This document shows positions 16,534 to 24,101 of a DNA stretch of 64,000 nt, piece by piece. Positions within the stretch are counted from its first letter, which is position 1; each line of letters opens with the position of its first letter. Source of the DNA: Polynucleobacter asymbioticus QLW-P1DMWA-1. Its GTDB lineage: Bacteria; Pseudomonadota; Gammaproteobacteria; Burkholderiales; Burkholderiaceae. A program made the position numbers and the translations under genes. The notes beneath the pieces are model-generated. The model was not told the origin of the DNA and made no database searches. It saw only the letters and a program-made list of their open reading frames with translations. The stretch is from positions 1,674,001 to 1,738,000 of the forward strand of contig NC_009379.1 of NCBI RefSeq assembly GCF_000016345.1, in the 5' to 3' direction.

Positions 16534-16588
16534 GCAAGTCTTTGGCGGGAATTAACTAAGCTCCTTCCAAAGACTTGGCAATTTTTAG
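16534..16588 (+). terminator. Terminator after the beta-barrel gene
   Basis: CAAGTCTTTGG (16535-16545) and CCAAAGACTTG (16567-16577) form a perfect 11-bp stem, followed by CAATTTTTAG. It lies about 55 nt after the barrel stop. A second short perfect dyad, CCAAGCA-AA-TGCTTGG (16596-16611), follows. Confidence 0.75.
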
Positions 16589-16755
16589 TCTAACTTCCAA
16601 GCAAATGCTTGGTGTAACGCTTTGCATAAGCAATTCTTGCTTCGTACCATGTCTGCCAAACAATTAATAAGTATTTTTGAATGCTTTTCATAACTAGCCC
16701 TGTGATTAAGGGTGGATTAGGACTTAGAACTTTTTGAGATCTAAGCAATGGTTGC

Positions 16756-16816
16756 CTATGAAGGCATACTTAGCAGACTCACAACCAGTAAAGAGCTGCC
16801 GGGAACCCCTTCATAG
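16756..16816. other. Inverted repeat, possible structured RNA
   Basis: CTATGAAGG (16756-16764) is exactly complementary to CCTTCATAG (16808-16816), closing a 43-nt interior. A second overlapping pairing, TGGTTG with CAACCA, can compete with it. The stretch 16481-16875 contains no gene that I can support, only this hairpin and the terminator above. There is no U-tract directly after the stem, so a simple terminator is unlikely. No known RNA family is recognised. Confidence 0.3.
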
Positions 16817-16875
16817 ACATCACTTACTTTGCGCTTAAATAGTTACAACAATAAGTCAAATTTTAAATAATAGAA

Positions 16876-17063
16876 TTAATTTGATGTACCAGTCGTGTAG
16901 TCGTATACAGGCTTAGAGTTCATTTTGCTATCTTTAAACGCGACACTATTAATCGTATCGAGTTCTTGAGTTACTTTTCATTTGCCTCGCCAAGAACATC
17001 GCGTATTTGAAGCTTAGCTACCTGTGTTAAACCCGAATCATTCCGTTGATTTGTTTTCAGCAT
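16876..17063 (-). pseudogene. Possible frameshifted gene remnant downstream of the channel-like gene
   Basis: Two minus-strand frames read as protein-like sequence. One starts at ATG 17063 and gives ...SGLTQVAKLQIRDVLGEANEK then stop; the next frame continues as VTQELDTINSVAFKDSK and NSKPVYDYTTGTSN then stop at 16876. Inserting one A into the AAAA run near 16979 would join them. The pattern (GLT...RDVLGEAN...VYDY) recalls the C-terminal part of SmpA/BamE-like small lipoproteins, but this is a weak resemblance and no signal sequence is present. It overlaps the 3' end of the channel-like gene. It may be noise. Confidence 0.28.
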
Positions 17064-17517
17064 CCAGGAACTTATTTAACGAATTCAGCATGCTAATAAT
17101 CGAGGATGATGCCCATGCAAATGAAAAGAGTCCTGAAAATGCCATAAAAGCCGGAGTCAGATGCCATCCACCAGGCATTGAACTGGGGAAATCACCCAAA
17201 GTTGTATAGCTACTTGCACTCAGACGAATTGAAGTAAACCAATCAGGGGTAACTCCAACCAATAATATGGCTGCAGCCCAAATCACAATGGAAGCTAATT
17301 GAGTAAGTGCAAGTAACTGCGTACAGAGAATAAAGAAAAAGGTTGCTCGAATCATAGAGGGATTAGGACGCTGTCCAACATTCGCCCTAAAGAATCTAAT
17401 AGTCCACCCGTACGCAAAGCCATCGAATCCCAATACTATGCCAATCATAAAAATGCCGAACGCAGTTTGAGGAATTGCATTCTGAAAAACAAAATCAATG
17501 GCTGAGATGGATGACAT
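17038..17517 (-). CDS. Small membrane protein, ion-channel-like (2-TM)
   Basis: A 159-residue protein with four hydrophobic segments (about residues 15-35, 57-75, 78-93, 122-142). The segment SASSYTTLGDFPSSMPGGWHLTPAFMAFSGLFSFAW, read in two parts around residue 105-135, resembles the pore helix, filter and last helix of bacterial two-TM ion channels. However, TTLGDF stands in place of the potassium filter TxGYGD, so potassium selectivity is doubtful. It could be a membrane protein that has lost channel function. It stands alone between the hairpin region and the nitrilase gene. Confidence 0.6.
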   Translation of the reverse strand: MSSISAIDFVFQNAIPQTAFGIFMIGIVLGFDGFAYGWTIRFFRANVGQRPNPSMIRATFFFILCTQLLALTQLASIVIWAAAILLVGVTPDWFTSIRLSASSYTTLGDFPSSMPGGWHLTPAFMAFSGLFSFAWASSSIISMLNSLNKFLDAENKSTE

Positions 17518-17669
17518 ATATGTATGTGAAGTAAATTTACTTGGTGATGAATGTAAGTTAAAGAGCTAATTCAGATAAGAAACATTCTAATATATATGTC
17601 TAGAAAGCCAGAATGCAGACCCGCCCTCATCTGCAAAAATTACTTCTGAGGAAACGAGGCCAATAAAAA

Positions 17670-17707
17670 CAAAAAGGAGTCTAGAAAATAATCCTAGACC
17701 TCTTTTG
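17670..17707. terminator. Terminator-like hairpin in the 17518-17781 gap
   Basis: AAAAAGGAGTCTAG pairs imperfectly with CTAGACCTCTTTTG, giving a long stem with A and T tracts on its outer sides, so it could act in both orientations. It lies between the nitrilase gene stop and the channel-like gene on the minus strand. Confidence 0.5.
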
Positions 17708-17747
17708 CAAATCTACTTATTCACTGAGACACACTTCAAGATAAATA

Positions 17748-17768
17748 GGCCTCGCAATTAGCAAGGCC
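17748..17768 (-). terminator. Terminator hairpin after the nitrilase gene
   Basis: GGCCT-C-GC (17748-17755) pairs with GC-A-AGGCC (17761-17768) with one mismatch, around a 5-nt loop. On the minus strand it follows the nitrilase stop by about 13 nt and is trailed by TATTTATCTT. Confidence 0.55.
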
Positions 17769-17781
17769 CATCATCACCAAT

Positions 17782-19650
17782 CTATTTGTAGATACCTTTG
17801 CAAACAATAGGGCTTGATGAGTTCTGCTGCCATTCCTTAAGGCAATCATTATCTTTGCTTAGAGTTAAAGGGAGTGCCGCTGACCAGATTCTTTCCACAA
17901 CCTTCTGCTGTTGATTGGTCCAAAGATTCAGATTTTGGTTGGTTGCAAAAACAACCTGATGAGCAACTTCTTTATCTTTAGGCGCAATATTTGGTGGGTA
18001 GAAACCCTCTTCAGGAACCAGCGAGTACAGGGCACTTTGCCCAATATCACCATGAGCGCCATTGACATAGTTGGCAACCAGGGTAAATGCTTGAGAATGC
18101 TGCGCCATTGAGAACCAAATGAACATACCTTTATTAGATTCTTCTGCTATTAAGCCCTTAGGAATCTTGACATCCCCGCCATACTCTTTTTGGTTATAGG
18201 CTACTGGGACGAGCAGTAAATTGGCGCGCTTTAACATGTACATATCAGTGACTTCTGGAATACGCACCTCGTCATTGAGCACTACAGCAATGCGTCCGAT
18301 CGAAGAATTGAAAACAGGCAATTCATTACCGGCAGTTGCCCATGTCTTTTCAATGTCATTGAGATGCGATTTTCTATAAAGACCAATTTGTTTACCCGTG
18401 TAATCAAAGAGGATAGCGGTTTCATAATATTTTCCGTCAGTGATTTCAGGCATACTAAATAGTAGGTTCACCTGAAATTTCTTTGCCAAGCTTGATGCGA
18501 TGTTATAACTCTTGCCATTCAAAGGCTCCGCAAACTTGCTAACATTTTCTTTGGTGATTTTTTCATTACCGATGAATGAGTTAAATGGTAAAACGGCTAG
18601 ATTGATACCTTGACCTAAAATTTTCTCGTTAATCAGCCTTTCAACTACTTTAGAGTTCTCTTCTACAGCGCCTGTTTTTGGCTCATACTGAACCAATACC
18701 GCTGAAACCTGTGCAGATATATTATTCACATTGCCGTCATGTGTTGGTCTATAAAAGTTGTAGTCCGCGTAGAGTTCGGGGCGACGATTTTTTAACCAAA
18801 AATCACGCTGAGGATTGGGTTTGCTTGTATTAATTGTGGCGTATACGACTTTAGGCTGCTGAGGATCTGTGAAGTTTGTAACTGATGCGGACACCAGTAC
18901 ATTTCCCTGCGCATCCCAAACAGAGGAACCCCCAGGGCCTATTAAATCTTTGCCTCCCACTGTATCGACTCCACTAGAGTCAGCAGCAACCACGTTAATC
19001 CCAATCCAACCTGGCAATGTAGCCATTGAGCCTATAGTGGTGTGGTTATCAGCTCCAGGGCTATATAAAGATGCAGTTGGATAGGCGATGATGTCTGCAT
19101 TTCTAAGGGCTGGTAATAACAATGACTGCAATTGGCTGTCGTCATAACAAACTAGTAATGCAATTTTTCCAATCGGTGTATTAAAAACTGGAAACCCAAT
19201 ATTGCCAGGGGCTCTGAAAAGGTTATCGTCACCAACAGCTAACTGGTGTTTACGGTAATTTCCAGAAAAACCATTTGGACCCACTATCGCGGCGGAGTTG
19301 TAAGCTACTCCAGTTTTAGGATCCAACTCAATATAGCCCCAAGCAATATAGGTATTGTATTTTTGGGCAACTTGACCAAAAGCTGCAGTAGCCTTCCCCG
19401 GAAAAGTATCTACGTTTGGGCCAGCCTGCTCTAGAGTCATATAAAGAAAGCCGGTGCTAGCCATTTCAGGAAAAACAATGAGCTTGGCTCCATTTTTGGC
19501 CGCATCTGCTGATATGTCAGCCATCTTAGGAATGTTATAGGCCATATCCTTCGAGTGGAAAGAAACGGATGCCACTTTAATTTCCGCAGCAAAAGCTGTT
19601 GAAAGATTTAAAGCCACTAATGCGAAGCAGAAATAAAGTATCTTTTTCAT
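17782..19650 (-). CDS. Secreted tandem carbon-nitrogen hydrolase (second domain degenerate)
   Basis: A 622-residue protein with a signal peptide (LYFCFALVALNLSTAFAAE). Two nitrilase-superfamily domains follow. Domain 1 (about 23-290) keeps the catalytic triad: Glu62 in VFPEMAS, Lys134 in YRKHQL, Cys168 in LVCYDDS. Domain 2 (about 312-590) aligns in layout but replaces Glu with Phe356 (VLPFNS) and Cys with Asn459 (VVLNDEV), keeping only Lys427 (YRKSHL). Domain 2 is therefore unlikely to be catalytic. The substrate is unknown; periplasmic amide or nitrile hydrolysis is inferred. Most bacterial nitrilases have one domain of about 270-350 residues, so this is double length. It appears monocistronic. 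Confidence 0.85.
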   Translation of the reverse strand: MKKILYFCFALVALNLSTAFAAEIKVASVSFHSKDMAYNIPKMADISADAAKNGAKLIVFPEMASTGFLYMTLEQAGPNVDTFPGKATAAFGQVAQKYNTYIAWGYIELDPKTGVAYNSAAIVGPNGFSGNYRKHQLAVGDDNLFRAPGNIGFPVFNTPIGKIALLVCYDDSQLQSLLLPALRNADIIAYPTASLYSPGADNHTTIGSMATLPGWIGINVVAADSSGVDTVGGKDLIGPGGSSVWDAQGNVLVSASVTNFTDPQQPKVVYATINTSKPNPQRDFWLKNRRPELYADYNFYRPTHDGNVNNISAQVSAVLVQYEPKTGAVEENSKVVERLINEKILGQGINLAVLPFNSFIGNEKITKENVSKFAEPLNGKSYNIASSLAKKFQVNLLFSMPEITDGKYYETAILFDYTGKQIGLYRKSHLNDIEKTWATAGNELPVFNSSIGRIAVVLNDEVRIPEVTDMYMLKRANLLLVPVAYNQKEYGGDVKIPKGLIAEESNKGMFIWFSMAQHSQAFTLVANYVNGAHGDIGQSALYSLVPEEGFYPPNIAPKDKEVAHQVVFATNQNLNLWTNQQQKVVERIWSAALPLTLSKDNDCLKEWQQNSSSPIVCKGIYK

Positions 19651-19859
19651 TTGATGAAGCCCATCTCAATAAAGGTTAACAAACAATATAGACTGGTTTT
19701 ACCGCTTGCGATGCTGAAAATAATTGCAGATCAAGCTACTCAGTAATTAAATTAATTACAAAACGCATAACATTATAAGAAATAAATTAGCGAGATAAAT
19801 ACTCTTTTAACCTCTAGCGCTGGGCTCTCTCTTATTTTAATAGCCGCAGTATGAATTCA

Positions 19860-20288
19860 TCATCCTAGATGGGGGCGTATAGAGGCAATTAAAGCCATCT
19901 GCTGCTCGTGTCTTATAAACTGGCCAAGTTCAACTCGTAAATTAGATTGGATGATGTGGAATGTTTTGGAGCCGGCAATCGGCGGCTCGATTTTTGCCCA
20001 TCGTGAATTGAATTCATATATGGTTTCTTTGTATCCAATAAATTTCTTAACAATTAACCGTGTGCCATCAATTTCAATGGTTTCACAATCAAGCGCGTGC
20101 CTGCAGTAAATTAAAAAACCAAGCGTTACCGCGCTTAACTCTATTGCTGTAAAAATCGGGATCACCCAAACGCCAGCCAAAAAGAAACCTGTAGCTACCA
20201 CTAAAGAAAGACAGACTAATGCGATATAAAACTGTAGAAGCTGCTTTGGAGTCAAAGCGCAGTTTCTTCGCATTTGCCAACGTTTCAT
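19860..20288 (-). CDS. DUF2244 domain membrane protein
   Basis: A 142-residue protein with the DUF2244 pattern: RRNCALTPKQLLQFYIALV at the N-terminus, two adjacent transmembrane segments (about 20-37 and 40-60), then a cytoplasmic beta-rich tail (IEIDGTRLIVKKF...VELGQFIRHEQQ). In many betaproteobacteria such a gene accompanies the aa3 oxidase operon, but here it stands alone with no cox genes nearby. Function is unknown. The start ATG at 20288 directly precedes the conserved N-terminus; Shine-Dalgarno is weak. Confidence 0.8.
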   Translation of the reverse strand: MKRWQMRRNCALTPKQLLQFYIALVCLSLVVATGFFLAGVWVIPIFTAIELSAVTLGFLIYCRHALDCETIEIDGTRLIVKKFIGYKETIYEFNSRWAKIEPPIAGSKTFHIIQSNLRVELGQFIRHEQQMALIASIRPHLG

Positions 20289-20399
20289 ATTTAAGAGGAC
20301 TGCATGAGAATGATTGGGAACTTCATAATGATCTCGCCCCCATCAATATAAGGATAAGGGTGAGGATTTTCTTAAAACAGATTAACAATGACTCTGAAA

Positions 20400-20933
20400 T
20401 TACTTAATCACTCCACAGGCAATTCTTGGGCCAGAGTTACCTGCAGGCTGGGTTTTGTAATCGTCCGGATCTTTATGTACAACAACTGCGCGGCCGACAA
20501 TTCCATTGGATCCTGTGTTCACTGCAAAACCATGTAACTTGGCTGCATATACTGCGTTACCATTTGCATCCGATTTAATGTTGGGCATATCTCCAGCATG
20601 ATTCATGCCGCTATCAGGTACGCCATGCATTTTTGTTTCTGGATTGAAATGTCCACCTGCGCTCGTAGCATCAGGCGCAGAGCAGTCTCCCTTTTCGTGA
20701 ACGTGAATTCCTTGCTCAGAATTAGGCTTGAGGCCAGAGAACTTTCCATTAATCAAAACATCATTCTCTTGCCATACAAAATTAACCTCGCCCTTTGCCT
20801 GAGATCCTGACTTTGACTCTAGGCTTGCACTTGCTTTTTGACCGGTGCCTTGCTCCATAGATTGGCAAGCAAGTAATGAAAGTACTCCCACAGCGGTTAA
20901 TGCGATCAATAACTGTTTTTGATTCATGCCCAT
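20400..20933 (-). CDS. sodC: Periplasmic Cu/Zn superoxide dismutase, lipoprotein
   Basis: A 177-residue Cu/Zn superoxide dismutase, converting superoxide to peroxide and oxygen in the periplasm. The N-terminus has a lipoprotein signal with lipobox LLAC (Cys23), so it should be membrane-anchored. Metal-site segments are present: GIHVHEKGDCSAPD (copper His pair and the disulfide Cys), SAGGHFNPE (bridging His), MNHAGDMPNI (zinc ligands with Asp), and AVVVHKDPDDY (copper His), ending RIACGVIK with the partner Cys. A Shine-Dalgarno AAGGAG precedes the ATG. Monocistronic, with its 5' side facing the phosphatase gene. Confidence 0.92.
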   Translation of the reverse strand: MGMNQKQLLIALTAVGVLSLLACQSMEQGTGQKASASLESKSGSQAKGEVNFVWQENDVLINGKFSGLKPNSEQGIHVHEKGDCSAPDATSAGGHFNPETKMHGVPDSGMNHAGDMPNIKSDANGNAVYAAKLHGFAVNTGSNGIVGRAVVVHKDPDDYKTQPAGNSGPRIACGVIK

Positions 20934-21078
20934 AGCTAACTCCTTGAGTTTGGATTTGGTATTGCAACGAGTTCAGTTTGACACAATTTAATCAGCTCTG
21001 TTTACCCAAGATTCAATCGAGAATGTGTGCTGCAAGAAAGCTTAATCTTGAATACACTCATGCAAATATCTAAAAACC

Positions 21079-21660
21079 ATGAAACTCATTAGGATAATCA
21101 CCCCTCTAGTAGTAGGTGCTTTAATTGGCCTACTTTCCCCCTCTGCGAATGCAAGCCTCACTAGCGACTTAACTGATGGGCAGCATGTTTTACTCATGCG
21201 TCATGCTGATGCACCAGGATACGGCGATCCTAAAGGTTATCAGCTAGACAAGTGCTCAACCCAAAGAAATTTGGGGGAGCTTGGCAAGAGGCAGTCAGTT
21301 TTGATAGGCGAGTGGTTAAGTGGTCAGGGCATTACTTCAGCAAAGGTGATGAGTAGTCCCTGGTGTCGCTGTCTTGATACAGCAAAACTACTTAATAAGG
21401 GAACGGCCACCATTTCACCCGCTCTCGGGTCTTTCTTTGACGATATGAGTCTAGAAAAACAACAAACGCAGGATTTAGAAAAACTCATTCAATCTCAGCT
21501 CAATAGCAACCCAAAAGTACCGCTGATTCTAGTCACTCATCATGTCAACATTCAAGCCTATACCGGAAAAGTAGTCGATGTTGGTGATATGGTTTTAGTG
21601 AAGGTCGACAAGAATGGAAAATATCTCTCACATCAACTCTATCCCAGTCCAAAGTCTTAA
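21079..21660 (+). CDS. Secreted histidine phosphatase family protein
   Basis: A 193-residue histidine phosphatase superfamily member with a signal peptide (VVGALIGLLSPSANAS). LLMRHADAPG holds the phosphoacceptor His in the RH(G/A) motif; the second His is in LVTHHVNIQAY. GELGKRQSVLIGEWL and VMSSPWCRCLDTAKLL match the branch-2 SixA/PGM-like proteins found in the periplasm of proteobacteria. Substrate is unknown. It uses ATG at 21079 with little Shine-Dalgarno support, and ends close to a convergent-type terminator. Confidence 0.82.
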   Translation: MKLIRIITPLVVGALIGLLSPSANASLTSDLTDGQHVLLMRHADAPGYGDPKGYQLDKCSTQRNLGELGKRQSVLIGEWLSGQGITSAKVMSSPWCRCLDTAKLLNKGTATISPALGSFFDDMSLEKQQTQDLEKLIQSQLNSNPKVPLILVTHHVNIQAYTGKVVDVGDMVLVKVDKNGKYLSHQLYPSPKS

Positions 21661-21680
21661 TTAAGGCAATCCAAAAGACA

Positions 21681-21708
21681 AAACCCCCATCACTTCTGAT
21701 GAGGGTTT
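21681..21708. terminator. Bidirectional terminator hairpin, TGATGAGGG type
   Basis: AAACCC-C-CATCA (21681-21692) pairs with TGATG-A-GGGTTT (21697-21708), one mismatch. It lies between the convergent phosphatase gene and the gene ending at 21811. Confidence 0.82.
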
Positions 21709-21810
21709 CTTCGGACTTACTTCCTGAGTCAATGCTACATACTTATTAAACTTTATAAGTGCAGTTTAGATTTATGTAGATTTAAATTGCAGCAGCTAAA
21801 CGTAAATACA

Positions 21811-22410
21811 TTACTTTGCTGGAGCAGCAGTTACTTGGATTGCTACAGCCTCGGTATAAGTAGCGTCAACCTGATCACCTACTTTGATCTTTTGTAACAC
21901 AGCTGGATCCTTCACTTTGAGCTCTACTGTGCGATTAGGGCCTTTTAAAGTCACCATCTGGGTCTTTTGATCAACTTTGGTTACATTGGCAGTCAGCGTA
22001 ACTGTTCTTTCCATTGCACCAGCTGGTTTGCTACCAGGGGCGGCACGTACGGATTCTTCTGCAACAATAGGTTGACCTAATTTGCCGCCATTAACAGACT
22101 TGTGCAAATCTAAGGCCAATGCCTGTACATAAGTCAGGGTTACCAAATCCCCTGCTTTAATTTGATCAAAATTTCTGACTTGTGGCCCTAGAGATAATGA
22201 AACTTCTTTGCCTTGCTCACCAACAACAACTACGCTACGGTTTTGTTTATCGATTGACTTCACCTTGCCTTGAATTTGAATACCATCTGCAGCTGCAACT
22301 TCATTAGGTCCCTTAGCTACTACCGCCCCAACTTGAGGTGCGTTTTGAGCGATTGCTAAATATGGCAATGAAAGAATGGTTGCTGCGATAGGAATAATGA
22401 ACTTTTTCAT
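21811..22410 (-). CDS. Secreted protein with duplicated beta domain, unknown function
   Basis: A 199-residue protein with signal peptide (IPIAATILSLPYLAIAQ). The mature chain is an internal duplication: residues 45-100 (GKVKSIDKQNRSVVVVGEQG...IKAGDLVTLTYVQALAL) and 136-192 (ANVTKVDQKTQMVTLKGPNR...IKVGDQVDATYTEAVAI). Each half has the layout of a small OB-like or DUF5666-like beta domain. The linker includes VRAAPGSKPAGAMERT. Function is unknown. A Shine-Dalgarno AGGAG precedes the ATG. It is monocistronic between two terminators. Confidence 0.75.
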   Translation of the reverse strand: MKKFIIPIAATILSLPYLAIAQNAPQVGAVVAKGPNEVAAADGIQIQGKVKSIDKQNRSVVVVGEQGKEVSLSLGPQVRNFDQIKAGDLVTLTYVQALALDLHKSVNGGKLGQPIVAEESVRAAPGSKPAGAMERTVTLTANVTKVDQKTQMVTLKGPNRTVELKVKDPAVLQKIKVGDQVDATYTEAVAIQVTAAPAK

Positions 22411-22531
22411 AATGCTCCTTAGTGTTTCTTTAGTTATTTATAAAAAACTACATTAATTACTATATATCTATTAAAGTCAGCAGGGAAGATTCTATCTAAG
22501 TAATTGATTTCATTGACGATAGAGAAGCATT

Positions 22532-22559
22532 CAAAAAAATACCACCCGAAGGTGGTATT
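22532..22559 (-). terminator. Terminator of the acid-sugar operon (CCACC-CGAA-GGTGG hairpin)
   Basis: AATACCACC (22538-22546) and GGTGGTATT (22551-22559) form a 9-bp stem with a CGAA tetraloop. The A-run 22533-22539 becomes a U-tract on the minus strand. It follows the methylglyoxal synthase-like gene stop by 27 nt. The same hairpin core recurs at 37265 and 63903. Confidence 0.85.
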
Positions 22560-22585
22560 AAGTCAGGGGACAGCAACTTTTAGCC

Positions 22586-23476
22586 TTATGCCCTCTGGGA
22601 TAGAAGGCTTAACCAACGATCTGCGCTCTTATTATCGCTATTGCAAGATGCAAAGTCAGTTACAACACGTGCCGCTCTTTCGAGAAGCTGAATATCTGCT
22701 TCATGTTGCCTTGCAACGTGGGGGTCTTCTAAAAATAGAATTCGCCCACACTTTCTATCTAGAACTAATTCTGCAATCTGGGCATCACCGCCCATGGGAC
22801 CACTTAAACACGGAGTTACCCAACCTTCTCCATCTTTGCTACCCTTAATTTGCTTAGCCAGTTCATTAAGTAATCCACCAGTCGTGCCAGTGGCATAGCG
22901 CACCTTGAAACGGTCGAGTAAATCAAAATGCTTTTCAGCTAACCTCAACATTTCTGGCTTCATTGCATCATGTGCAATTAATGCTATTCCTTGATTCTCA
23001 TAAGCAAAATATGGATCTAGATCTTTTGTCTTTTTCCCAGTCAAATTCATAGACTCAAGCTCTATCCACTCCCTTGCCCCAGCTAAAGTAGATAAAAATG
23101 GTTTGCCGTGAATGACACACTGACGCTTTAATGCAACTGCTTCAGGAAAAGCAGATGAAGGGTCGACAGGATCCATCAGGTAAATAATTGCATTCAACGC
23201 TTTATTGGGATCTGGGTCTACCACCCTTGATACTAGGCGCATCAAGCCACCATCATGACCATAAGGAAGGCGTTCGATATCAGCGTAATCAGGCAATAAA
23301 TCATAAATCTTCATCGCATCCATCGTTCTACCAACTACCGAGAAATGGGGTTTCAGAGTTTCGGTGATTGATGCCTTTGAACCGTTCAAGAGTTGAATCA
23401 GGGTGGCATCTTCAGAGTCTTGATGCGCCCTATTTGCAACTAGGCCGATTCGATAGTTTGGAACTTCATTAACCAT
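22586..23476 (-). CDS. Double-domain methylglyoxal synthase-like protein
   Basis: A 296-residue protein of two MgsA-like domains; ordinary MgsA is about 150 residues. The C-terminal domain (about 163-275) keeps E. coli catalytic landmarks: IALIAHD with His169 and Lys173, YATGTTG (Thr196/Thr198), LSGPMGGD with Asp231, Asp251 in LEDP, and His258/Asp261 in QHEAD. It should therefore form methylglyoxal and phosphate from dihydroxyacetone phosphate. The N-terminal domain (about 9-140) repeats the layout (IGLVANR, VVGRTMDA, YGHDGG, YLMDPVDP) but has lost the equivalent His and Thr residues; it may be structural or bind a ligand. Last gene of the otn operon, 17 nt after the DJ-1/PfpI gene. Assignment is from remembered motifs. 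Confidence 0.8.
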   Translation of the reverse strand: MVNEVPNYRIGLVANRAHQDSEDATLIQLLNGSKASITETLKPHFSVVGRTMDAMKIYDLLPDYADIERLPYGHDGGLMRLVSRVVDPDPNKALNAIIYLMDPVDPSSAFPEAVALKRQCVIHGKPFLSTLAGAREWIELESMNLTGKKTKDLDPYFAYENQGIALIAHDAMKPEMLRLAEKHFDLLDRFKVRYATGTTGGLLNELAKQIKGSKDGEGWVTPCLSGPMGGDAQIAELVLDRKCGRILFLEDPHVARQHEADIQLLERAARVVTDFASCNSDNKSADRWLSLLSQRA

Positions 23477-23493
23477 TACTGCGTATCACCCTA

Positions 23494-24072
23494 TTAAGTA
23501 ATTTTGGTTCCAAGCAACACTAAGAACTGTGCCAACCACTTTGGATGTGCCGGCCATGCAGGAGCAGTAACAAAATGTCCGTCGGTAATCGCATCATCAA
23601 CATTAATGTTGGCGTACTCCGCACCTGCTAACGTGACTTCAGCAGCGCAGGCAGGATAGGCGGAAATCTTTTTACCCTTAATCACATCGGCGGCAGTTAA
23701 TAACTGAGCGCCATGACAAATTGCCGCAATGGGCTTCTTAGCTTTATCAAATTCTTGAATTACCTCTAGAACCTTAGGTGTCATGCGAAGATATTCTGGC
23801 GCTCTACCGCCCGCAATCATCAGTGCATCATAGTTGGCAACTTTGACATCATCAAATGCAGCATTGAGTGTAAATAAGTGGCCTGGCTTTTCAGTGTAAG
23901 TTTGATCACCTTCAAAATCATGAATAGCCGTTTTTATGGTATCCCCAGCTTTTTTCCCAGGGCAAACTGCATGAACGGTATGCCCAACCATTTGCATTGC
24001 CTGAAAAGGCACCATTGTTTCGTAGTCTTCAGCAAAATCACCAGTTAAAAACAAAATCTTCTTGGAATTCAT
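23494..24072 (-). CDS. DJ-1/PfpI family protein (possible glyoxalase III/deglycase)
   Basis: A 192-residue DJ-1/PfpI superfamily protein. The nucleophile elbow is AAICHGAQLL (Cys near residue 119) with the following His; the acidic partner is in GDFAEDYE near residue 15. This combination supports enzymatic activity: members include glyoxalase III (methylglyoxal to lactate), deglycases and peptidases. It sits 29 nt after otnI and 17 nt before the methylglyoxal synthase-like gene in the same transcript. This suggests that it removes methylglyoxal or another reactive 2-oxoaldehyde, an inference from context. Confidence 0.85.
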   Translation of the reverse strand: MNSKKILFLTGDFAEDYETMVPFQAMQMVGHTVHAVCPGKKAGDTIKTAIHDFEGDQTYTEKPGHLFTLNAAFDDVKVANYDALMIAGGRAPEYLRMTPKVLEVIQEFDKAKKPIAAICHGAQLLTAADVIKGKKISAYPACAAEVTLAGAEYANINVDDAITDGHFVTAPAWPAHPKWLAQFLVLLGTKIT

Positions 24073-24101
24073 TTAATCCTCTTGTATGCAAACCTATTAA
24101 A

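Noticed and set aside
16596-16611. Short perfect dyad CCAAGCA-AA-TGCTTGG as a separate operator
   Set aside because: It is just behind the strong terminator at 16535 and no gene starts nearby; too short to call.
22504-22848. Plus-strand open frame of 114 codons
   Set aside because: It runs through the operon terminator hairpin and antisense to the methylglyoxal synthase-like gene; no family features.
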